From Oscarella lobularis (lineage: Eukaryota > Porifera > Homoscleromorpha > Homosclerophorida > Oscarellidae): a stretch of DNA of 64,000 nucleotides. The number at the start of each line of letters is the position of its first letter. The first letter of the stretch is position 1. This document shows, one piece after another, positions 22,281 through 34,000 of this stretch. The stretch covers positions 620,001 through 684,000 of the forward strand of contig NC_089186.1 in NCBI RefSeq assembly GCF_947507565.1, given 5' to 3'. Both the position numbers and the translations under genes were made by a program. Under the pieces are notes generated by a model, which ran no database searches, was not told where the DNA came from, and worked only from the letters and a program-made list of their open reading frames with translations.

Positions 22281-25200
22281 ATGCGAGAGGGGCCGTTTGT
22301 TCCGCTCATACTCTACTGTGCGTCTCTTTTGCTCTCTGACCGCTGCGTTGATGCTGACGTTGCAGTGGTAACAAGCAACGACTGCTTAGAACCGATCAGA
22401 AATTGGTGCAGATTAACTTGGAAATGGGCTGGAAACAGGCCCCAAGCGAGAACCCAATTTGCCGTGGCCACGTATCAAAGATATCAAAATGCATCCGCAC
22501 CCGCCCTGACTCGAATTCTCATCTACGGCGGCCTAGCTGGCAATACGCAGATGATTGATTCGTGGATATACTCTCACGGGACAAATTCGTGGACACCTGC
22601 AACGCTCCCGATCACGTACAACAACTGGGATATCGAACACGGGGGCAACTGGCAAAGCTCTCTGACGACAATTTGCCACACAAAAATAATTTTGCTTAGA
22701 CATCCAAAGAAGCCTTCGCTGTATAGGCAACTAATAAATCGTCAATTGGACGAAATAACTAAAACGCAATACCATACTTGGTTGTTTGACGGTGCGAGGG
22801 AAGAGTGGCAAATCGTCTATACAGCTTCACCTGTTCCCAATCTCCTAGATTATTCAGTTTCCGCCGTTTCAAGAGAAGAAAGCCTGTGCCACTGCAAGGA
22901 ATCTCTACTAGTATACGGTGGCCTGAATTTCTCCTCTTCTACATGGACTAACGATTTGTGGGAGCTGCGATGCGTTGACGATAGCGACTTCTTAATTTAC
23001 AGATGGAGAAGAATTCAAAAAAAATCGCCCACTTCATTGTGGCCGCCGATGCGAGCCAATCCCATCTCTTTCTCAATTGAAGCCGAAGTGTACATACTAG
23101 GCAGCTACATTCCAAAGTCACCATTGCGAAGAAAAAGAAACGTGATGGACGGCGTTTGGAAATTTGATCTACAAACGTCAACGTGGACTTTGCACGACAC
23201 ACCACATTTTGATAGCTCCATCAATTTAGTTCGAAGCGTGGCAGTTTTTGTGAAACAAGCCGGAGTTTTAATGCTGCTAGACAAAAAAATGGTTACAGTC
23301 TATGACGTTGCTAAAAGAAGCATAGCATCTTCAAACATAGGCGGCTGGTACGATAAATGTGATATCGTAGTAGAAAAAAGCTCTGCTATCGGAGTGACTG
23401 GCATTGCTACTGAAGAAATCGTTTTGCTGTTAGGGTCAATTAGGCATTCAGACAGCTTGGAAGCGTGGAAAATTAACAAAACGTTACTGGAAAACGAAAA
23501 CACAACGATTGACGCTAGCAGAGAAAGCACATTAAACATTTCTGTCGATGGAATAGATCAGCCTGAATTATATCCCTCGACTTTGACGCTACTCAGATAT
23601 GGTTTTGACTATTACGCCGCAACAGCACTTTTTGCTGGCGACTTCGTTTTCGTTATGAATACTGAAGATTCTCAATTTTGGAGACTGGACTTAGAGAAGA
23701 AAATGTGGACGAAGTACGACCATGACAGGGAACCGGACTTTACTGATGCGGCCGTTGCTGCTTTCGGAAATAACCATCTTGTTGCCTTTGCGAAAGAAAA
23801 AAGACTAAAAACATTAAAATACGAGCTATGGATCTACACAGCTAGTTTGAGACTATGGACAAACACGTTGCAGCAGTCCGGACATAGACCACTGAACGAA
23901 CGTTATTGGACATTGACGCTCATGCAAAACAAATCGCTCGTCTTATTTGGCAGCGAAGGCAACCTTGCTGATCTCTACATTTTGACAATAAATCTATCCA
24001 CGATGACTGCCGCGTGGCATCGCCCAATTACCGCGCCTAAACCGAGCACGGACATGCTGGCTTATCTGTCTCTGATGTACTTCTATTCTGCGCAAGGAAT
24101 TCATTCGTCAGTCGTAAACGACACGTTATACGTTTATGGGGGATTTTTTTACGAGAAAATGTGTAACGTGAGTATGATACAGATACATTTAGACACAACT
24201 GAAGCTTCTTTTCAATCATTTAAGCAACTGCACAGTTCTAAAGGAGCTAACGATTGCTTTGTGCAGAGCGCAGTAATTGGCAACTACTTTTTCTATGCAA
24301 CAACGAAGATTTTCATAGACGTAAGCCTTGATGGAAATCTAAAAATACTTGATCTTTGGAGCGGCCATCAGGATGTAGTAAACTGGAACGGATATACTGC
24401 GTCAAACTTCCTCTACCTTGAAGCTGATCATGAAAAACTTGTGGCATGGGTTTCTTCGCTTGCAGAGGAACCGGCTTGGTCTCTCTACATGTTGACACCA
24501 GGTTGCGCCCCTGGAATGTACAGTGAAGATTTCGAAAGATATCCATGCCGTCCGTGCCCTCAAGGCATGTTCAGTGACAAACCAGGTGCAATAAAATGCG
24601 TGAAATGCCCTGGAGACATGACTACGCCGTTGGGGTCAATATCCATAGAAAATTGCACTTGTGATGAGAATGCCTGTTATCATGGGAAATGCTCAATTCA
24701 ATCAGATTACACAACAGTGTGCGTATGCAACTCGGGATATACGGGAAAAAGTTGCCAATATCCTACGCAGTTTCTCATCGGTTTTGGATCAGTGATTGGT
24801 ACACTTGTACTTGTTGCCTTTCTCTATTGTGCTAATCGAATAAGAAAACATCGAAAAGCGGCATCGAGTAGAGGTGAACAACTGCAAGAAACACAAATTG
24901 TGCTAAAGAAAGCGAAGCAAACGTTGATGGAGTTGTCTAACATATGGTCAGTTGATACCGAGGAAATAGCTTTCAAGAACGTGATTGGGCGTGGATCGTT
25001 TGGCGACGTTTGGAGTGCCGAGTATCGCGATCAGATCGTCGCTGTCAAAGTGCTCAAAATTAAAGCGGTCGATTGCACTGACGAACAACTGAAAGACTTT
25101 AATGACGAAAGCGAACTATTGCGATCGGTCTTTCACGCAAATATTGTCCGCTTTATCGGAACGGGTAAAAACGCCGAAGGCAAGCCATTCATTGTGCTCG

Positions 25201-25820
25201 AGTATATGGAACGAGGATCTGCGCGACACGAGTTAGACACCAACTACGCTCACACGCCAATGGAATTGAAACTTCAAGTCAAATGGGCTCTGGATGCAGC
25301 GAAGGGTATGCGCCATCTGCACGCAATCGAACGAATGCATAGAGATCTCAAGTGCGACAACTTGCTCATCAATAATCATGGAGTTGTCAAAGTGGCTGAT
25401 TTGGGATGCACAAAACTCGTACCAAAGATCATCGAGGGTCACAACATTACGAAAGGGACAAAGGCAGTGGGAACGGCTTTATTCAGAGCCCCCGAGATTA
25501 TTCGCGGACAAGACTACGACTCGTCTGTGGACGTGTACAGCTACGGAATTACCTTGTGGGAAATCCAAACAGCGAAGCATCCTTATGACAAGCAGTTCCA
25601 GCCGGGCGTCACGGCGAGAGATATTCTAAAGCGAGTCGTAGAAGAAGAACTTCGTCCTGAGTTTCCCACCTATTGCGACAAAGACATGATCGAACTGACT
25701 CAGTCATGCTGGCACACAAGTCCCTTTCAGCGACCTACGTTTGACGACATTGTTCTCAAATTGGAGGCGATATGTTTTCGCGACCAAATCGGTAAGAATA
25801 TTACCTATGTAAAATTATAG
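22281..25820 (+). CDS. Receptor-like Kelch-EGF-TM-TKL kinase 1
   Basis: Single long exon of 1179 codons. I chose the ATG at 22281, 13 codons inside the frame, because it gives a signal peptide (MREGPFVPLILYCASLLLSD) that aligns with the start of the tandem copy. Residues about 60-730 form Kelch-type repeats (ILIYGG, SLLVYGG, LVLFGSEG, LYVYGGF), probably two propellers. Then comes a cysteine-rich GCC2/GCC3-like module (CRPCPQGMFSDKPGAIKCVK), an EGF domain (CYHGKCSIQSDYTTVCVCNS), a membrane helix at about 831-852 and a TKL kinase from about 895. The kinase has a full Gly loop GRGSFGDVW, VAVKVLK, HRDLKCDN and DLG in place of DFG. It is probably an active cell-surface receptor kinase. A GTAAGA donor near the C-terminus suggests a further small exon. 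Confidence 0.9.
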   Translation: MREGPFVPLILYCASLLLSDRCVDADVAVVTSNDCLEPIRNWCRLTWKWAGNRPQARTQFAVATYQRYQNASAPALTRILIYGGLAGNTQMIDSWIYSHGTNSWTPATLPITYNNWDIEHGGNWQSSLTTICHTKIILLRHPKKPSLYRQLINRQLDEITKTQYHTWLFDGAREEWQIVYTASPVPNLLDYSVSAVSREESLCHCKESLLVYGGLNFSSSTWTNDLWELRCVDDSDFLIYRWRRIQKKSPTSLWPPMRANPISFSIEAEVYILGSYIPKSPLRRKRNVMDGVWKFDLQTSTWTLHDTPHFDSSINLVRSVAVFVKQAGVLMLLDKKMVTVYDVAKRSIASSNIGGWYDKCDIVVEKSSAIGVTGIATEEIVLLLGSIRHSDSLEAWKINKTLLENENTTIDASRESTLNISVDGIDQPELYPSTLTLLRYGFDYYAATALFAGDFVFVMNTEDSQFWRLDLEKKMWTKYDHDREPDFTDAAVAAFGNNHLVAFAKEKRLKTLKYELWIYTASLRLWTNTLQQSGHRPLNERYWTLTLMQNKSLVLFGSEGNLADLYILTINLSTMTAAWHRPITAPKPSTDMLAYLSLMYFYSAQGIHSSVVNDTLYVYGGFFYEKMCNVSMIQIHLDTTEASFQSFKQLHSSKGANDCFVQSAVIGNYFFYATTKIFIDVSLDGNLKILDLWSGHQDVVNWNGYTASNFLYLEADHEKLVAWVSSLAEEPAWSLYMLTPGCAPGMYSEDFERYPCRPCPQGMFSDKPGAIKCVKCPGDMTTPLGSISIENCTCDENACYHGKCSIQSDYTTVCVCNSGYTGKSCQYPTQFLIGFGSVIGTLVLVAFLYCANRIRKHRKAASSRGEQLQETQIVLKKAKQTLMELSNIWSVDTEEIAFKNVIGRGSFGDVWSAEYRDQIVAVKVLKIKAVDCTDEQLKDFNDESELLRSVFHANIVRFIGTGKNAEGKPFIVLEYMERGSARHELDTNYAHTPMELKLQVKWALDAAKGMRHLHAIERMHRDLKCDNLLINNHGVVKVADLGCTKLVPKIIEGHNITKGTKAVGTALFRAPEIIRGQDYDSSVDVYSYGITLWEIQTAKHPYDKQFQPGVTARDILKRVVEEELRPEFPTYCDKDMIELTQSCWHTSPFQRPTFDDIVLKLEAICFRDQIGKNITYVKL

Positions 25821-26934
25821 AGTGTAAGCAGGCTTGTAGGTGTCTAAGGCCTCTGCGACTAAAAGTCCAACTAAACCTCTAGAACGCTAATAAAATAGTA
25901 GACGGCCGCTTGGGGTTAATTTATTGGACCTAAAGGCTAAAGGGACGTTCATTTAGATCTCAAGTGAGGATCGTTCGCGCAGTCTTCTGAGGCTGCTTGT
26001 GGCAAGAAAAAGACTCATTGTGCAAACATTATAGCTGTTTTTGTCGCTCTTCAGTCGATATTTTATGTCTTTTCTATGTTTTACGTGCAGCATCTTGTCC
26101 CTCCTAGAAAAGTAGCGAACCCTGCCGTCTACTGGCTTCATGCGAGTTTCTAAGCCAATCATCTATCCTAGATCTGCCCTATCGTACCTTCCAGTAGAGG
26201 AAATCTTCTCTCGATGTCGACGAAGACGACGCTACAAAATGAAAAAGGCCCGGATATGTACTAAAAGATCACCACTGACTTATCAGGAGAAATTAAAGAG
26301 TCAATTTTTTCCCCCCAAGAACCTCCTGTGAAAAGCCCTATCACAGGCAGCTGGATCAGCAGTAAGCTGCACGCCCGCGTTAGAATAGACGAAGAATTGA
26401 ATGGACGTATATATATATTGCCTGTCGAGAGAAGAGAGTTCCAAGAGAAGGATAAATTGACTTTAGCTGGGATAATCTAATGAATCAGACTTGGACAAAG
26501 GGCGGTTGTGTGTACCACTGCAGGCGAAAGGATGTCGTAGGAGAGGGTATATGCAAAATAGACTAGCCCCCATGACAAGTTTCGGCTTTCAATCACCTTG
26601 CAGCGGCATTTCTAGCTGCATGCTCCTACTCTGCAAAGAATCGCGCCTGGAACTAGGTTCAAATTCGTTCGTCTACAACCATTGACGCTTTTTGCATAAC
26701 TTTGCGTAGAGACATCTGTAACACTTTCGTACTCCCCTACGATGGAAATTTCTCTCCAAAAACGAACAAGCTGGCATATATAGCGCTTGCGCCCGGACGC
26801 CCCCGTTTCTCCGGTGTGGAGAGACCATTGCATAATCAAAATAACGAGGAGAATACAAATGTTAATTTGTCTCGTACGTGGAGGATCGAGTCCCTCGTGG
26901 GGACATCCCCAATTAGGCAACAGTTTCAACCACC
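25821..26934. other. Spacer between tandem receptor kinase genes
   Basis: Contains the 3' flank of kinase 1 (25940-26080), which is repeated after the second copy near 28730-28860, and the 5' flank of copy 2. No exon supported. The shared flanks show that the duplication unit covered the whole gene. Confidence 0.45.
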
Positions 26935-28638
26935 ATGCAGCAGGTTCATTTTCTTCAAATCCTACTCTGCTGTGCGTCTCTGTTGCGCACTTACCGCTAC
27001 GCCGATGCCGAAGTTGCTGTGGTGACAGGCGAGCAATGCTCAGAACCGATTGGCAACTGGTGCCGATTAACTGGGGAATGGAATAGCAACCACCTCGTTG
27101 CGAGAACTGATTTTGTTCGTTCTACCAATCAACGAAGTCAGAATTCGTCCGCCTTAGATCGGTACGGCAGCAGAGATTCCCATTCGATAAAGCTGACCGA
27201 GTATACAATAAGGCTGACCGAGTATACGACAAGGCTGACCGAGTATACATACGCTATTGGGGAGAGTTTGTCTCAACCAGGCTGCTCTCCTGGAACGTAC
27301 AGCGAAAATTTCGAAAAATATTCGTGTCGTCCGTGTCCTAAAGGAATGTTCAGTGACAAACCAGGCGCAATAGCATGCGAGAAATGCCCCAGCGAAATGA
27401 AAACGATGTCGTTAGGAGCAAAATTCATAGAAAACTGCACTTGTGACATCAGCGTCTGTTACCATGGAAAATGCTTAATTCAATCAGATTACACAACCAT
27501 GTGTGTGTGTAACGCAGGATTTAGAGGAAAAAATTGCCAAAATCCTACGCAGTTTGTTATTGGAGCAGCGATTGGTACACTTGTACTTGTGGCATTTCTC
27601 TATTGTGCTGATCGAATAAGAAAACATCGAAAGGCGTCATCGAGTAGAGGATAACAACTACAAGAAACACAAATTGTGCTGAATCAAGCGACGCAAACGT
27701 TGATGGAGTTGTCTAACATATGGTCAGTTGATACCAAGGAAATAGATTTCAAGAACGTCATTGGGCGTGGATCGTTCGGCGACGTGTGGAGTGCCGAGTA
27801 TCGCAATCAGATCGTCGCTATTAAAGTGCTCAAAATCGAAGCCGACGATTGCACTGAGGAACAATTGAAAGATTTCAATGACGAAAGCGAACTCTTGAGA
27901 TCAGTCTTTCATGCAAATATAGTCCGCTTTATCGGAACGGGTAAAAACGCCGAAGACAAACCATTCATTGTGCTCGAATATATGGAACGAGGATCGGTTC
28001 GACAAGAGTTGGACAATAACTACGCCCACACGCCACCGGAACAAAAGCTTCAAGTCAAATGGGCTACGGATTCTGCCATGGGCATGCGCCATCTGCACGC
28101 CATCGGACGAATGCACAGAGATCTCAAGTGCGACAACTTGCTCATCAATGATCGTGGAGTAGTCAAAGTGGCTGATTTGGGGTGCACAAAACTCGTTCCA
28201 AAGATCACAGAGGGTCACGAGATTGTGAGAGGGACAAGGGCTGTTGGAACGGCTCTATTTCAAGTACCAGAAATTATTTGCGGACTTCACTACGACTCGT
28301 CTGTAGACGTGTACAGCTACGGAATTACCTTGTGGGAAATCCAAACAGCGAAGCATCCTTATGACAAACATTTCCAGCCGGGCGTCACGGCGAGAGATAT
28401 TCTAAACCGAGTCGTTGAAGAAGAACTTCGTCCTGAGTTTCCCACCGATTGCAACAAAGACATGAGAGAATTGACGCAGTCATGCTGGAACGCAAGACCA
28501 TTTTGTCGGCCTTCTTTTGACGACATCATAAACAAGTTGAAGGAAATTAGCTCTCCCAATTTAATAGGTGAGATTATTAACTGCGCAGAAATTAATGAAA
28601 TCAGGGAAGCTGCAAACCTTTGCAGCCCTTGCGATTAA
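26935..28638 (+). pseudogene. Receptor kinase 2: tandem copy lacking Kelch region, split by a stop
   Basis: Starts with a signal peptide and the same first 45 residues as copy 1 (NWCRLTGEW). About 650 residues of Kelch repeats are missing and replaced by a tract with three 21-base repeats (KLTEYT-type). The GCC2/GCC3-like module, EGF domain and membrane helix follow, then a TAA at 27652-27654, where copy 1 has GAA. The same frame continues through an intact-looking TKL kinase (GRGSFGDVW, VAIKVLK, HRDLKCDN, DLG) with a possible internal Met at 27676. If expressed it might give a short membrane decoy, and perhaps a free kinase from the internal Met. More simply it is a young pseudogene. The kinase frame is otherwise undamaged. 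Confidence 0.8.
27189..27252 (+). repeat. Three 21-base tandem repeats at deletion scar
   Basis: The unit AAGGCTGACCGAGTATAC plus three variable bases is repeated three times, in frame, coding (K/R)LTEYT(X). It sits exactly where the Kelch region of copy 1 is absent. It probably arose during or after the deletion. Confidence 0.8.
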
Positions 28639-29269
28639 TTGCTTTACAATTACTACCTGCAACGCTGATATGATAGAGACTACAGTTTGAGGTCAAGTAG
28701 TTACGTAGTTACTTTAATTGTGACGTTTATTCAGATTTCAATTAAGGATCGTACAAGCAGTCTTCTCACAGTGCTGTTGGCAAGAAACCACTCTTTCGCT
28801 GTTTTTTTTACCGTTTTTGTAGCGTTTTGTCTATCGTTAACGTTTGAAGTGAAGCATGATCGTCTCCTCCTGGAAGTACTGGCAAATCAGGTTTATCAGA
28901 GTTTTGTAGCCCATTCTGTACCGTGTATCTACCCTTTCTCACGAATATGAAATGCACAAAAAAGGACGACAGAATACCATGGAAGTGAAGAAAACCTGGG
29001 AAAGTAACCTAACATGCTCCTGCAGAACGCCACCTTCCCGCTCTTTGCAGTACCAAGGGACGTTCCCGAACAATCAAACGTTAAAGAACGTTCATTTAGT
29101 TTTCAAGTAAGGATCGATGGCGCAGACTTCTGGATCACAGCAGTCAATCGACCAATAAATATTCCTATAAAAACTAAATTACCTAATGATCTAAAAACCA
29201 TTTTAATCAAAAATGGTACTCCAATAAACCTAAATACCTCAACATCCATTGCCCTAGAATAATGACTAC
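28639..29269. other. 3' flank of receptor kinase 2
   Basis: Includes the duplicated 3' flank matching 25940-26080. A second short motif, AACGTTCATTTAG/GGACGTTCATTTAG, near 29085 also recurs from 25940. No exon supported. Confidence 0.4.
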
Positions 29270-30500
29270 ATACTAAACAACCTAGATTACCTCAAAATCC
29301 ATTGACCTAAAATATGCATCTATTCAAACCTAAATTACCTGAATAATCCATTGAAATGGTCTAACCGGGGGTGGCGGCTGCCAGCTAAGCACGTTCGGTG
29401 GAAAAGGAGCTACAAACCTACTAAACCTCTAACCGCCCTACCTACTGACAGCCGCCCTAAACCCTAACGCAGAGGGAAAGGACCCGTGCACACTAACATG
29501 GTCGGTCGTGATGCAAAACCGAGTACGAATCATCTCTACGTAACGAATGCGTGTCGTCCCCGCTACACTCCCTGTCACACACACAAAAAATGAAGCCTCA
29601 TGCACTGCCATGACACCAGCCCGCACTCCTGAACCCCAACCCACCCTCGATTACACAGTTGGAAACCAGCCTAGTGTTTAGATTCGTTCCGAAATCGGTC
29701 TACGCTCAAGAGCGCGGGCAGTGGCACGCCAGGCAATCCGCTACCTGTGTGTGACAGAGAGTCCCGCCCCCAAGTGCATGCCTACTCCACGGGGGCCCCC
29801 AAAAGAAGACCTCGAAAACTCCAGTTATCTTCGTCTGCTCTACACCCCTAGGCAGACCGCGTCGAAGAGCAAAATATCCGCCGTTCTTAAGGAGAGAATG
29901 CCGTGCCGTCTAGAAGTTAGGTAAATTTGCGTGGAAGAGAATGAGTTAGGCGCGTACGCATGCAGCACGCGGCGTCGAAGCGTGTTTCATCGTCGCTGCG
30001 AGAACAAGCGAAGCCGGCCATCTAGAGAACGCATAGGATCTAGGAATAAATAGGACGGAAACGATCGAGGGTGGCAAAGGGGGCCCATGCAGCGGTGCGA
30101 ACCTAGTAAATGCAAACGTGAACGGCACGCGAGGACACGCGAGAGCGTACGGCTCGTGATTGCTCGCCAGCGATTGGATGCAAGCGCCTGAATAACGAAG
30201 GGGCACCACCAGTCACGTGACTGAAGAAAGCATTGCATGCAGGAGAGTGAGGAGACTCTAATGCCTGCTTGAAGCCGTCTTTTGTTTTCACAAGGGATTG
30301 CGAGTCGCGCAACTGGCGAAAAAACGCGAAAACCTTGCGCTTTTGTGCGAGCGCGTGTGGGGGAGCCGGGAGGCGATCGAACACGCTCACCTGTTGGCTT
30401 CACTTCCGCGTAGAGAGCCTTGCCGCTCGGAAGAGGCTCGTTCTCTCTCCCAGACGCTTGCTTGCATGCTAAACGCGAAGAAGTCGACGGAATATTTGCG
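29270..30500 (-). repeat. Dispersed repeat family A, copy 2 (inverted)
   Basis: Reverse-complement match to 13450-14560, including the right block (29340-29700), the middle block (29760-29900) and the GC-rich block with CACGTGACT (about 30000-30400). The A/T-rich end near 29280-29340 carries repeated ACCTAAATTACCT-like units. Copies 1 and 2 face each other across the receptor kinases, so recombination between them could invert the interval. Confidence 0.65.
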
Positions 30501-30635
30501 CACGCGCAACTCACATCAATACAAGTTTTACGCCCACTTCGCTTGACATTGAAATTTTCTGTTCAAAGAATGTATACTAGTTTGTTTTCCGTGAACAAGA
30601 GATCATCATAGGCTCATCATAGGCAATATCCATTG

Positions 30636-30846
30636 CTCCGTCGGATCTCTGCTATTGCCATATAAAATCAGCGATTTATTTCTTATTAGACTACCTTGAG
30701 TGTCGTGTACTGTCGATAAGTCGGTCTTTCCTTATATAGGCTGCTGCACTGAGTTCATACTGGATATCTATAAAACGTCCACACATTTGGAATTTTTGCG
30801 TGCAGGTTTTGAAGCTGCTGAGAGATCAGGGCGAACAGAATAGCTT
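30636..30846 (+). repeat. Duplicated 3' flank, copy 1
   Basis: The block starting CGGATCTCTGCTATTGCCAT recurs at 35727 and the block AGGTTTTGAAGC at about 36077, in the same order. Both copies lie just downstream of minus-strand kinase genes, so the kinases there may share 3' flanking sequence. Confidence 0.55.
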
Positions 30847-31033
30847 TGAATTTAGTTTGAGACGAGACGAGTTCAGCTGGAGAACGTCCTGTCATTTCTA
30901 TCGTCCTTTCGATATTAGTGTAAATAGCAGCCAGTTTTATTTATCGTGTTTGAATATAAAGACAGTCAGACACAGTCTACAATAGTACACGAATACAATA
31001 TGAATGAAGAAAACATGAAGTAGAGTAAGACGT

Positions 31034-34000
31034 CTATGAGAGATTGACTTTGTGACGACGAGCCGCTCCTTCTCCTTCAAAACCTCCTTTCACCGTTCTT
31101 TTCGTCGCTGGGCCGTTTCCAACGATTTTCTTCTTTTCCTTCTCTAAGACATCCAAGCATTCTGCACTCGAAGGCCGATCTCCGATTCTCTCTTCATCAG
31201 AAGTCATCAATGAACAGATCCTTCGCAAGCGAGACCGATTTATCATCAGAAGCTGACGATTTCTCTCTTCTGGGACAGGCCCCTCCCCGGTGAATATTTC
31301 TATTAGAGAGATCCCTAGACTATAGACGTCGCTAGGCAACGAACTGCGTCTTGACATCGGGAGCATTCGTTCGGGAGCAACATATTGACGACTGAGGGGC
31401 CCGGCTGATATGGAGCTCTCCACCAAATGGGCGGCTCCCAAATCAGCGACTTTCACCTTCATATCTGTCGTCACCAAGACATTGGTCGGACGAATGTCTG
31501 CGTGAACGTACGGACGAGGCTTAATTCCGTGAAGATAAGCAATAGCTGACGTCATTTCTAGTACGATGGAGAGCTGCTCGTACTGAGAGAGATAGCACCG
31601 AGATGCGTGAGCTGCATCAATGACCTCGCTCACGGATCCCTCGAGCAACTCGCAGACAATTTGGAATGGAATTCCGTCTTCCATCACAGCACCGCATACA
31701 CTGATGATGCTGGGATGACGGAGTCGACTCGCGGTCAGAACTTCTCTTTGGAAGATCGGAATCGTTCGTCGGGTAGTGATCAAATCGTGGAATTTTTTTA
31801 CGGCAACTGGCATATTGTGCCAACGCCCAATGATTACGTCTAGAGAAATGCTCATCATTTATTTGAAGTATTTATTCACAGAATATTCCTTTGTACGTAC
31901 CTGCATAAGCTCCAGAGCCAAGTTTTTCATTCGTAAGGAAAACTTGAGTTGAAGGAATGTTGAGAGCCACGTCAGTCTCCAAATCGCGACATCTGGCTCT
32001 GCAGAAAGATAACTTTGCGTGACAAAATTTAGAATTTTGTGCCATACGTTAGAACTTCAATCTCTCTCTGAAGAGAACGACAACGGGTCTTTGATTCTGA
32101 CCTATAGCAGATATTTCCTTTGTAACCTTCGCGTGACAAAAATTTTAATATTTCCTGCCATACGTTAGAGCTTCAATCTCTCTCTGAAGAGACCGACAAC
32201 GGGTCTCTAACTCTGACCTATAACAGACACATTTCCTTTGTAGGGTAGACTAATAAAGTCGGAGTTTACGTTTGAGTTTCAAAAGCGCGAGACATGTAAG
32301 AACATTTGGCTCTGTAGGAAGATACCTTCGCGTGAAAAAGAAAATTAATAGTTCTTGCAAAACCTTAGAGCTTCATTCTCTTTCTGAAGAGACCTACAAT
32401 GGATCTCTAATCCTGACCTATAGCACACGTTTCCTTGTAACGCAGAGTACTAAAGTCGAAGTTTACGTTTGAGCTTCAAGGGCCTTAGCTATGTCAGTCT
32501 TTTCCGTCTGCAAATCATAACATTTAGCTCTGAAAACAGATACATTAGCGTGAAAAAATATTAATAGTTCTTGCAAAACCTTAGAGCTTCATTCTCTTGC
32601 TGAAGAGAACTACAATGCATCTCTGATCCTGACCTATAGCACACATTTTCTTTGTAACGCAAAGTACTAAAGTCGAAGTTTACGTTTGAGCTTAAAGGGC
32701 CTTAGCTAAGTCAGTCTTTTCCGTCTGCAAATCATGACATTTAGCTCTGAAAACAGGTACATCAGCGTGAAAAATTTACTATTTCGTGCCATACCTCATA
32801 GCTTCATTCTCTCTCTGAAGAGAAGTACAACCATTGCAACGGGTCTGTAGCTCTGACCTATAACAGACACTTCTTTTTTTGGGCAGACTACTGATGTCGA
32901 ATTTTACATTTGCGTTTCAAAAGCGAAAGCCACGTCTTTCTTTTTCGGTTGCAATTTGCTATATTTGGCTCTTTAAAAAAGATACAATTCAATAGTTTTT
33001 GCCATACCTTGGACCTTCATTCTCTCTCTGAAGAGAACTACAACGGCTCTCTAACCCTGACCTATAACAGACATTTCCTTGATTCTCTTGTTTCCAAAAA
33101 ATTCTTGCCTTTGCTCTCTGAGTCGAGTATTCTCTTCTTCTGAGGACAGGTATCCTGCTTCCAACTGTGTTCTGCAAGAAAGTGTCACGTGTCGCCACTA
33201 TTGATCTATTTTAATTACCCTTCGTCTTGAACCTCTAACACATCCGTTCTAGAAATAATCATCTTTTCATCTTTAATTAGAGAGAAACACAGGAATCTCG
33301 CACCCCAATTCTTCAATTTCTCTTTCAGTTTCCCGACTCTTTTTCTTAGGAGCTTTAGATATATCTTGAGCTGAAGGAAGTGCACGTATCTCAGTCTCAA
33401 TCTGCACGAATGACTCGTTCGACGGGACTTAAAAAAGTTGTTAGAAATTAGATTATGATGCTAGTCTCACTGGATTACCAAGAGAAAATTCGTCCAAAAT
33501 GTCTTTCAAATTGCCATCCTTCTTTTTTCCCCCGATGACAATAATCTGAAGAGATCCATCTTGATTCTCCACGCAATGAAGAGTGTGCCTTTGAATAGGT
33601 GCTATTTCCGGATTTAGATCAAGCTGAAAAAATACATTTACTAATAATTAAAACTGATCAAGCGCAATCATAAGAACGAAGTTTGTACCGCATGAGATGT
33701 TCTTTTGTCCAAGTCAAGAACGTAGACATGCCGGAATTCTTTTCCTTTCAGTTTCGAATTTCCGTAGACGGACCCACCAATAAGAAGAAAGCAATTTTTT
33801 TCAACTTTTTTCGTTGATATGCGACAGATTCTGTGTAAATGCCGAGCGCATGGTGTTTGAGAAAAATTGACGGAAATCCATTGCTATCAAATTTGAATAA
33901 TTATTTATTACAAAAAATATTAGGGATTTACCTTTTTCTCCAAATCAATCACAAATGCATCATTGACTTGTCCGTCGAAGTATGACCCTCCATGAACTAA

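Noticed and set aside
26860-26905. tRNA-like hairpin with GGATCGAGTCC
   Set aside because: It resembles a B box and short stem, but no acceptor or anticodon arms surround it.
32030-33080. CRISPR-like spaced repeats
   Set aside because: The repeated units are 200-218 bases with splice sites and coil-coding exons, in animal DNA; they fit exon amplification.
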